Assembly: GCA_964555565.1 (NCBI GenBank)
Contig: CAZKTF010000139.1
Location: 1 to 9,534, forward strand
Source of the DNA: CAZKTF01 sp964555565
GTDB lineage: Bacteria; Planctomycetota; JAJSAM01; JAKLKS01
Direction of reading: 5' to 3'
Length of the DNA stretch: 9,534 nt
The notes beneath the pieces are model-generated. The model had not been told where the DNA came from and did not search any database. It was given only the letters and a program-made list of their open reading frames with translations. Position numbers and translations under genes: made by a program. Within the stretch, counting starts at the first letter, position 1. Each line of letters opens with the position of its first letter. Of the stretch, positions 1-5,244 are shown in pieces.

Positions 1-87
1 ACCGCCTCCGAGGCGGCCCGCGTGCTCCGCCGCGCCGGGGCCGCCCGCGTCCTCGTGGCGGTGGCCGCCCGGGCCGCGAGCCGGTAG
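1..87 (+). CDS. ComF-like phosphoribosyltransferase, C-terminal end (partial)
   Basis: Frame 1 is open from the window edge to TAG at 85-87 and gives 28 residues beginning TASEAARVLRRAGAARVLV. This resembles the end of ComF/amidophosphoribosyltransferase-like PRTase domains: the Thr start of the PRPP-loop tail, then a helix of the 'ALRRAGAARV' type, then a short strand and an Ala/Arg-rich tail. In that family this segment follows the 'DDVxTTG' PRPP-binding loop, which would lie outside the window. ComF proteins are associated with DNA uptake, but most genomic copies are of unproven function. Codon choice is strongly G/C-ending, like the rest of the window. With only 28 residues the family call is tentative; that it is the end of a real plus-strand gene is more secure. 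Confidence 0.55.
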   Translation, partial: TASEAARVLRRAGAARVLVAVAARAASR

Positions 88-111
88 CCGCCGGCCGCCT
101 CCGTCGCCTTG

Positions 112-140
112 TTGCGCGCCCCCGCGCGGGCGCGTCTAGA
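112..140 (+). promoter_or_regulatory. Weak sigma70-like promoter candidate for the cytochrome operon
   Basis: TTGCGC (112-117) and TCTAGA (135-140) are separated by 17 bases and each match the -35 and -10 consensus at three of six positions. It is one of the few AT-containing sites upstream of the cytochrome gene. A transcript from here would carry the whole structured region 195-504 as a 5' leader. The match is poor, so this is only a candidate. Confidence 0.2.
115..134 (+). terminator. GC-rich hairpin after the ComF-like gene, possible terminator
   Basis: CGCGCCC (115-121) pairs perfectly with GGGCGCG (128-134) around a six-base loop, 27 bases after the upstream stop codon. No T-run follows, so it is not a classical intrinsic terminator. 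It also overlaps the weak promoter candidate at 112-140, so at most one of these two readings is likely to matter. In DNA this GC-rich a 7-bp stem can arise by chance. Confidence 0.25.
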
Positions 141-245
141 GTGGGAGCGGGTCGGAGGGAGTCCGGCCCGGGGAGGCCTCCCATCGAGAGCCCTGGAGCC
201 CCTATCACGATGCCGCGTGAGCCGCGCCGGGACGAGGAGCAAGCA

Positions 246-310
246 TGGCGGCCGATCGCCGACGACGGTGACTCCATGGAACGAGTCTCCGAGGAGGCGA
301 TCGGCCGCCA
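246..310. repeat. Inner hairpin 1: perfect 15-bp inverted repeat
   Basis: TGGCGGCCGATCGCC (246-260) is the exact reverse complement of 296-310, and after one mismatch two more pairs extend the stem to 243-313. The 35-base loop contains a smaller helix, GACTC (270-274) with GAGTC (283-287), and the palindrome TCCATGGA (273-280). This forms the first arm inside the long inverted repeat 195-504. Confidence 0.7.
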
Positions 311-339
311 GGCGCCGCTCATCGCGCCCGGCCCGAAGG

Positions 340-474
340 GTTGCCGCCCGGGCGGGCCATCTGGGGTGTTGGGACGCGGGGGGTCGCCTGCGGCTCCCCC
401 GCTCGGCCTCGGCGACCGGCTCCGCAGGTCGCCTTCGGCCGCCCGCCTGGCATCTGGCCCGCCGGGGCGGCAAC
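340..474. repeat. Inner hairpin 2: 18 of 19 paired arms with alternative internal stems
   Basis: GTTGCCGCCCGGGCGGGCC (340-358) pairs with 456-474 at 18 of 19 positions. Inside lie mutually exclusive pairings: GGTCGCC at 382-388 and again at 427-433 can each pair with the single GGCGACC at 411-417, while CCTGCGG (387-393) can instead pair with CCGCAGG (422-428). It forms the second arm inside 195-504 and abuts the outer right arm at 474. High GC makes the short internal helices individually weak evidence. Confidence 0.6.
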
Positions 475-495
475 GCGGCCACGGGGCATCGTGAT

Positions 496-511
496 AGGGA
501 CTCCCAGCGTG
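496..511 (+). promoter_or_regulatory. Ribosome binding site and GTG start of the cytochrome gene
   Basis: AGGGA (496-500) lies eight bases before GTG at 509. Another in-frame GTG at 491 and a TTG at 341 have less suitable upstream sequence, and residues encoded before 509 look non-coding and lie inside the inverted repeats. This decides the start in favour of 509. The site is part of the right outer arm of the 195-504 repeat. Confidence 0.55.
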
Positions 512-3277
512 CTGAGCCGGGGACAGCGGGGGCTGCTCCGAGTCCTGCTCGCCCTGGGCGGCTTCATCGCGGCGAACTCCATCTACCTCTGGCTCTCCCA
601 GCCGCGGGCCGAGTCCCTCCCCGCCTTCTACCAGTGGATGCTCCTCGGCCACATCTACGCGGGGCTCCTCCTCCTCCTCCCCATGGTCGGGTTCATCCTC
701 TGGCACTTCACCGTGGTCCTGCGCAAGCGCCACCCCTTCGCGGTCTGGACCGGCGTCGGGATCGCGGCCTCGGCGCTGGCGCTCGCGGCCACGGGCCTCC
801 TCATCCGCACGAAGGCCAACAGCGACGCCCACGCCTGGGTCTACGCCGTGCACGTGGTCCTCGGCCTCGCCATCCCGGCCGCCTACGTCCTGCACCGGGT
901 CTCCGCCGAGCAGCGCCCCGCCCTCGCCCGTCTCGCCGTCGGCGCGGGGACGCTGCTGGCTGCCGCCGGGGGGATGATGGCCGTCCACCACGCCTCGGCG
1001 GGGGAGGCCGCGCCCGCCGCGCCGCCCTTCGATCGTCTCGGGGGGAAGGCGGGGGCGGACCCCTTCCTCCCCTTCCGGGAGGTCGTGGCGGACGCGGACC
1101 CCCGGAGCGTCTTCTTCCCGAGCCCGGTCCTGACGGAGACCGGGAGCTTCCTGCACTACGCCGCCATCACGAACGGGGACGTCCCCCCCGACGAGATCCT
1201 CCAGGCCGAGGTCCGCCGCCAGGGGTTCCTCTCGAGCCGGTCCATCGGCTCCGCCACCTGCGCGCGCTGCCACCCGGACGTCGTCCTGCAGTGGGAGTCC
1301 TCGGCCCACCGCTTCGCGTCCTTCAACAACCCCTTCTACCGGGCCTCGGTCCTCGACATGAGGAAGGCGGAGCGGGGGTTCCTCAAGTCGAAGTGGTGCG
1401 CCGCCTGCCACGACCCGGCGGTCCTCCTCCCCGGGAAGATGGCGAAGGAGTTCGACGCGGACCTCCCGGACGCCCAGGCGGGCCTCACCTGCCTCGCCTG
1501 CCACGCGATCGACCGCCTCCACGGCGTGGCCGGGAACGGGACCTACACCATCGCGGACAAGACCCGCACCGCGTACCTGTTCTCCGGCGTCAAGTCCGGG
1601 CCCGGGATGCTCCTCCACGACCTGCTCGTGAGGGCCAAGCCGGACGTCCACAAGCGCGAGATGCTCAAGCCGTGGATGCGGACCTCGGAGTTCTGCGCCG
1701 CGTGCCACAAGGTCTCGCTCCAGGAGCCCGTGAACGACTACCGCTGGCTCCGGGGGCAGAACGACTACGACTCCTGGCACAACTCGGGGGTCGCCCGGAA
1801 CAACCCGGAGACCTTCTACCTCCCGCCGAACCGCCGCGAGTGCCAGGACTGCCACATGCCCCGGGAGCCGGCCCCGCTCGGGGACCTGGCGGCCAAGGGA
1901 GGGATGGTCCGCTCCCACCGGTTCTACGGGGTGAACACGGCCCTCCCGCACGTCCGCGGCGACGAGGACATGGTCCGCCGCACCGAGGAGTTCCTCCGGG
2001 ACGGCAAGCTCCGCGTGGACGTCTTCGCGCTCCGGCGCGTCCCCCGCGGGCCCGACGGGGGGCCGGCGCGCACCTGGCGGGCGCTGGACCTCGCGCCCAC
2101 GCCGCTGCGGGAGGGGGAGGAGGTGGAGCTCCAGGTCGTCGTCCGGAACCTCGGCGTCGGGCACATCTTCCCGGCGGGGACGAACGACAGCAACGAGGGG
2201 TGGCTGGAGGTGGAAGTCCTCGACCCCGCCGGGGCGGTCCTCCTCCGGAGCGGTTCGCTCCGCCCCGACCGCCACCTGGACCCCGAGGCCCACACCTACG
2301 GCGCGGTGATCGTGGACCGGGAGGGGAAGCGGATCGACCGCCGCAACGCGAAGGACATCTTCACGGTCGTCCAGGGGAACGCGATCCCCCCCGGCGCCGC
2401 CGACGTCGCCCGCTACCGGATGACGGTCCCGCGCGGGCTCGCCGGGAAGCCCGTCACCGTCCGGGCCCGCCTGATGTGGCGCAAGTTCCACCGCGACTAC
2501 ACCGAGTTCGCCTTCGCCGGCCACGAGGTCCCGGACCTCCCGGTGACGGAGATCGCCGCGGACTCCGTGGCGCTGCCGGTGGTCCCCGGGGGGACCGGCG
2601 TGGCGCCGCCCGCGCTCCCGGCGGCGGTCCCCCCCGGGGGCTGGGTCCGCTGGAACGACCACGGGATCGCGCTCCTGCGCCAGCAGGACTCCGTCGCGGC
2701 GATGGAGGCCTTCGAGGCCGTGGGCGCGATCGAGCCGAAGTCCCCCGACGGCCCCCGCAACATGGCCCGGGTGGCGGTCGGGGAGGGGGCCTTCGAGAAG
2801 CGCGGGGAGGGTCCGAACCCGGGGGCCCTGGAGTACCTGCGGGAGGCCGAGGCCCGCGCCCCCGGCGACCCGCGCGTGGCCTACTGGTTCGGCATCGCGC
2901 ACGCGCGCCTGGGGAACTACGACCTCGCGATCGAGGCCTTCGACCGCGTCCTGCGCGACTTCCCCGGAGACCGCAACGCGCGCCGGGAGAAGGCCCAGGC
3001 CCTGTTCCGGCTCCACCGGCCGGAGGACTCGCTCCGCGAGTGGATCGAGGTCCTCCGGATCGACCCGGAGGACGCCGACGCGCACTACTACCGCGTGCTC
3101 CTCTACCGCGAGCTGGGGAGGGCCGGCGCGCTCGAGGACGCCACGAAGGCCTACGAGCGCTACAAGATCGACGAGGACGCGCCGATGCGGACCAACGAGT
3201 ACCGCCGCGCCCACCCGGAGGTGAACCGGGAGGCGCAGAGGATCCATGTCCACGAACTCCTCCCGCCCTCGCGGTAG
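509..3277 (+). CDS. Membrane-anchored pentaheme cytochrome c with C-terminal TPR region
   Basis: The 922-residue product has three parts. Residues 1-160 contain about five hydrophobic segments (roughly 9-29, 44-71, 78-99, 108-128, 142-160) with histidines at 48 and 66 in one helix and 108, 115 and 129 in another. That is the kind of spacing seen in diheme b-type cytochromes, though this is inference. Five CxxCH haem c sites follow at residues 251-255 (CARCH), 297-301 (CAACH), 328-332 (CLACH), 396-400 (CAACH) and 445-449 (CQDCH), so the middle part should be periplasmic and matured by a cytochrome c system. After a beta-rich stretch containing GHIFPAGTND, residues about 713-890 are TPR-like helices (HGIALL, AYWFGIAHARLGNYDLAIEAF). 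It probably passes electrons between the membrane pool and a periplasmic reaction; the substrate is unknown. No CxxCK site as in NrfA is present. The start rests on the AGGGA site at 496-500. The gene overlaps the next by 32 bases. Confidence 0.85.
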   Translation: MLSRGQRGLLRVLLALGGFIAANSIYLWLSQPRAESLPAFYQWMLLGHIYAGLLLLLPMVGFILWHFTVVLRKRHPFAVWTGVGIAASALALAATGLLIRTKANSDAHAWVYAVHVVLGLAIPAAYVLHRVSAEQRPALARLAVGAGTLLAAAGGMMAVHHASAGEAAPAAPPFDRLGGKAGADPFLPFREVVADADPRSVFFPSPVLTETGSFLHYAAITNGDVPPDEILQAEVRRQGFLSSRSIGSATCARCHPDVVLQWESSAHRFASFNNPFYRASVLDMRKAERGFLKSKWCAACHDPAVLLPGKMAKEFDADLPDAQAGLTCLACHAIDRLHGVAGNGTYTIADKTRTAYLFSGVKSGPGMLLHDLLVRAKPDVHKREMLKPWMRTSEFCAACHKVSLQEPVNDYRWLRGQNDYDSWHNSGVARNNPETFYLPPNRRECQDCHMPREPAPLGDLAAKGGMVRSHRFYGVNTALPHVRGDEDMVRRTEEFLRDGKLRVDVFALRRVPRGPDGGPARTWRALDLAPTPLREGEEVELQVVVRNLGVGHIFPAGTNDSNEGWLEVEVLDPAGAVLLRSGSLRPDRHLDPEAHTYGAVIVDREGKRIDRRNAKDIFTVVQGNAIPPGAADVARYRMTVPRGLAGKPVTVRARLMWRKFHRDYTEFAFAGHEVPDLPVTEIAADSVALPVVPGGTGVAPPALPAAVPPGGWVRWNDHGIALLRQQDSVAAMEAFEAVGAIEPKSPDGPRNMARVAVGEGAFEKRGEGPNPGALEYLREAEARAPGDPRVAYWFGIAHARLGNYDLAIEAFDRVLRDFPGDRNARREKAQALFRLHRPEDSLREWIEVLRIDPEDADAHYYRVLLYRELGRAGALEDATKAYERYKIDEDAPMRTNEYRRAHPEVNREAQRIHVHELLPPSR

Positions 3278-5072
3278 TCCGCGCCGCTCCGCCCTCGGCC
3301 GCGCCGGCCTCCTCGCGGCGGCCGCGCTCGGGGGCTGCTCCGACCCGCCGCCGCCGCCCGCGCCCCCCTCCACCTACGCGCTCCCGAGGTCGGGGCCCTC
3401 CGCGACGGGCTCCGCGGCCCCGCTCCCGCGCCTGGAGGACGCGGCGGAGGCCCTGGGGGTGCGCTTCGTCCACCGCAACGGCGCCGCGGGGAGGAAGTAC
3501 CTCCCGGAGACCCTGGGCCCGGGGGTCGCGGTCCTCGACTTCGACGGGGACGGCCGGATGGACCTCTACTTCACCAACGCCACGGGCTGGCCGGGCGAGG
3601 GGGGGGCTCCTCCCCCCGGGGCCTCCGCGGGCGGGAGGCTCTTCCGCGATCGCGGCGACGGGACCTTCGAGGACGCGACGGAGCGCGCGGGCCTCGCCGA
3701 CGACCGGTTCGCCCTCGGGGCGGCCGCGGCGGACTACGACGGGGACGGGGACACCGACCTCTTCGTGACCGCGGTGGGGAAGTGCGCGCTCTGGCGCAAC
3801 GACGGGGGCCGCTTCACCGAGGTGGCGGAGGCGGCGGGCGTGGCGGGGGACCCCTGGAAGGACGCGGCCGGGAAGCCCCACGACCCGGTCTGCACTTCCG
3901 CCGCGTTCCTCGACTACGACGGCGACTGCGTCCTCGACCTCTTCGTCTGCCGCTACTGCCGCTGGTCGCGCGAGACCGACGTCTTCACGACCCTCGACGG
4001 GACGAACAAGGCCTACACCGTGCCCGAGGCCTACCCCGGGGACTCGGGGCGCCTCTACCGCGGGCGGGGGGACGGGACCTTCGAGGACGCGACCGACCGC
4101 GCGCGCGTGCGCAACGACGATGCCAAGGCGCTCGGGGTGGCGGCCTGCGACCTCGACGGGGACGGGGACACCGACCTGGTGGTGGCCAACGACACGCAGC
4201 CGAACCACCTCTGGGAGAACCTCGGCGACGGGACCTTCCGCGAGGTCGGCCTCCTCGCCGGCATCGGCTACAACGCCCAGGGCAAGGCCATGGCGGGAAT
4301 GGGCGTGGACGCGGCCTGCGTGGACGACGGAGGCGCGCCCTGCATCTCCATCGGGAACTTCAGCCGCGAGCCGGTCTCCCTCTACCGCCGCGTGAAGGGC
4401 GCCCGCGGGCTCGCCTTCACGGACGACGGGGGCCTCGCGGGCATCGCCGGGCCGACCTTCTCGTCGCTCACCTTCGGCCTCCTCTACCAGGACTTCGACC
4501 TGGACGGGGCGCTCGACCTCCTCCTCGCCAACGGGCACATCGAGCCCACGATCCAGGCGGTCCAGCGGGACATCCCCTACGCCCAGCTCCCGCAGCTCCT
4601 CCGGAACCTGGGGAACGGGAGGTTCGAGGAGGTCGGGGCGCGGGCGGGCCCCGCCTTCGGCCTCCCCTGCGTCGGGCGGGGGCTCGCCTGGGCGGACCTC
4701 GACCGGGACGGAGACCCCGACGCGATCCTCACCGTGAACGGGGGGGCCGCCCGCATCCTCCGCAACGCGGCGCCCGCGGGACGCCGCTCGCTGCGGTTGC
4801 GGCTCGAGGGCCCGGGGAAGAACCGCGACGCCTTCGGCGCGAAGGTGACCGTGGTCGCGGGCGGGCGGACCCTCACGCGGGAGCGCGCGGGGGGCGGCTC
4901 CTACCTCTCGTCCTCGGAGCCGACGCTGCTGTTCGGCCTCGGAACCGCGGCCGCCGCCGAGAAGGTGGAGGTCCGCTGGCCCGGGAAAGACGGGAAGATG
5001 GAGTCTTTTGGGGCGCTCTCCGCTGGGCTCTGGCACGTCAAGTGCGGCCACGCCCCCAAGCGAGTTGAGTAG
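3246..5072 (+). CDS. FG-GAP/VCBS-repeat lipoprotein with C-terminal ASPIC/UnbV domain (CRTAC1-like)
   Basis: The 608-residue product begins with a basic segment containing Arg13-Arg14 (RRSALG, Tat-like), a hydrophobic stretch and a lipobox LGGC at Cys31, followed by a proline-rich linker, so export and lipid anchoring are likely. Calcium-binding-type loops of FG-GAP propeller blades occur at residues 98 (DFDGDGRMD), 163 (DYDGDGDTD), 223 (DYDGDCVLD), 302 (DLDGDGDTD), 416 (DFDLDGALD, degenerate) and 484 (DLDRDGDPD), often preceded by 'GDGTFED'. Residues about 514-600 match the ASPIC/UnbV module (RLRLEGPGKNRDAFGAKV, then FGLG and VEVRWPG). Such proteins are thought to act as extracytoplasmic binding or adhesion propellers; no enzyme activity can be read. 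At least ten cysteines besides Cys31 are unusual. ATG at 3246 is preceded by AGAGG (3237-3241) and overlaps the cytochrome gene by 32 bases, suggesting translational coupling. Confidence 0.9.
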   Translation: MSTNSSRPRGSPRRSALGRAGLLAAAALGGCSDPPPPPAPPSTYALPRSGPSATGSAAPLPRLEDAAEALGVRFVHRNGAAGRKYLPETLGPGVAVLDFDGDGRMDLYFTNATGWPGEGGAPPPGASAGGRLFRDRGDGTFEDATERAGLADDRFALGAAAADYDGDGDTDLFVTAVGKCALWRNDGGRFTEVAEAAGVAGDPWKDAAGKPHDPVCTSAAFLDYDGDCVLDLFVCRYCRWSRETDVFTTLDGTNKAYTVPEAYPGDSGRLYRGRGDGTFEDATDRARVRNDDAKALGVAACDLDGDGDTDLVVANDTQPNHLWENLGDGTFREVGLLAGIGYNAQGKAMAGMGVDAACVDDGGAPCISIGNFSREPVSLYRRVKGARGLAFTDDGGLAGIAGPTFSSLTFGLLYQDFDLDGALDLLLANGHIEPTIQAVQRDIPYAQLPQLLRNLGNGRFEEVGARAGPAFGLPCVGRGLAWADLDRDGDPDAILTVNGGAARILRNAAPAGRRSLRLRLEGPGKNRDAFGAKVTVVAGGRTLTRERAGGGSYLSSSEPTLLFGLGTAAAAEKVEVRWPGKDGKMESFGALSAGLWHVKCGHAPKRVE

Positions 5073-5117
5073 CGAGGAGCAGCACGGGGTCAGACCCCTC
5101 GCGCATTTCGCAACTCG
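5061..5117. repeat. Palindromic repeat centred on GGGGTCAGACCCC, possible REP/RAYT-type element
   Basis: GGGGTC-A-GACCCC (5086-5098) is a perfect palindrome. It is nested in a longer inverted repeat with outer arms CGAGTTG (5061-5067) and CAACTCG (5111-5117). GCGAGG (5072-5077) can alternatively pair with CCTCGC (5097-5102). The left arm encodes the last residues (RVE) and stop of the FG-GAP gene. From memory, GGGGTCAGACCCC followed by a GCGCATTT-like stretch recurs as a dispersed repeat in several environmental phyla, often near REP-associated tyrosine transposases; this could not be checked here. It could also act as a transcription terminator, although no T-run follows. Confidence 0.6.
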
Positions 5118-5154
5118 TTCCAGCGACACGGCTTCCGCGGGAGGTGGTGGATAA

Positions 5155-5183
5155 GTGGCCGGTCCCGTCCGCGTCCCTATAAT
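5155..5183 (+). promoter_or_regulatory. Sigma70-type promoter for korAB
   Basis: A perfect TATAAT (5178-5183) stands out in this GC-rich DNA. Seventeen bases upstream, GTGGCC (5155-5160) matches the -35 consensus at three of six positions. Transcription would begin near 5190, giving a leader of about 50 bases before ATG 5242. A start of korA at GTG 5155 would lie upstream of this transcript, so the promoter also argues for the later start. Confidence 0.5.
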
Positions 5184-5225
5184 CGCGGGTCCGATGGATC
5201 CACCCGGCGGCCGGCGCACCGCCCC

Positions 5226-5244
5226 AGGAGCGAGCCCCTCGATG
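5226..5244 (+). promoter_or_regulatory. Ribosome binding site and ATG start of korA
   Basis: AGGAG (5226-5230) lies 11 bases before ATG at 5242. A competing in-frame GTG at 5155 has a good GGAGGTG (5140-5146) eight bases upstream. The codons between 5155 and 5241 (ATA, GGT twice, CCT, GAT, CCA twice, GGA) are unlike the genes here, and the TATAAT box lies inside them. ATG 5194 is a third possibility. Confidence 0.5.

Larger units (their letters stand above)
195..504 (+). repeat. Long inverted repeat enclosing a three-way-junction-like fold (structured leader or MITE-like element)
   Basis: The left arm 195-226 is the reverse complement of 474-504, with a perfect 15-bp core (200-214 with 485-499, CCCTATCACGATGCC), two mismatches (199/500 and 215/484) and one extra base (A220). 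Between the arms sit two further stems, 243-260/296-313 and 340-358/456-474, so the segment can fold as a closing stem with two hairpin arms. The right outer arm contains the AGGGA ribosome binding site (496-500) of the gene starting at 509, which would be paired in the closed form. It could be a cis-acting mRNA leader, a small RNA, or a miniature inverted-repeat element; no flanking target duplication is obvious. The inverted repeats are read directly from the sequence; the role is inference. Confidence 0.6.
88..508. other. 421-base intergenic region without a convincing gene
   Basis: Short open frames cross this stretch on both strands, but none shows a recognisable motif or the G/C-ending codon pattern of the neighbouring genes. 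The region holds a GC hairpin (115-134), a weak promoter candidate (112-140), a perfect 12-base palindrome GGGAGGCCTCCC at 171-182, and the nested inverted repeats at 195-504 described separately. The ribosome binding site of the cytochrome gene lies at its right end. Confidence 0.7.

Noticed and set aside
341..508. Upstream TTG 341 or GTG 491 as start of the cytochrome gene
   Set aside because: The added residues are Pro/Arg/Gly-rich and encoded by the inverted-repeat region. The AGGGA at 496-500 is correctly spaced only for GTG 509.
109..3768. Plus-strand open frame of about 1,219 codons in another frame over the cytochrome gene
   Set aside because: The translation is Arg/Pro/Gly low complexity. 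The overlapping frame starting at 509 has five CxxCH sites, membrane segments and TPRs.
3657..4177. Two 23-base direct repeats in the FG-GAP gene (3657-3679/4071-4093 and 3738-3760/4155-4177)
   Set aside because: They encode the repeated blade motifs DGTFEDAT and DGDGDTDL. Repeat-domain structure plus uniform codon choice explains them.
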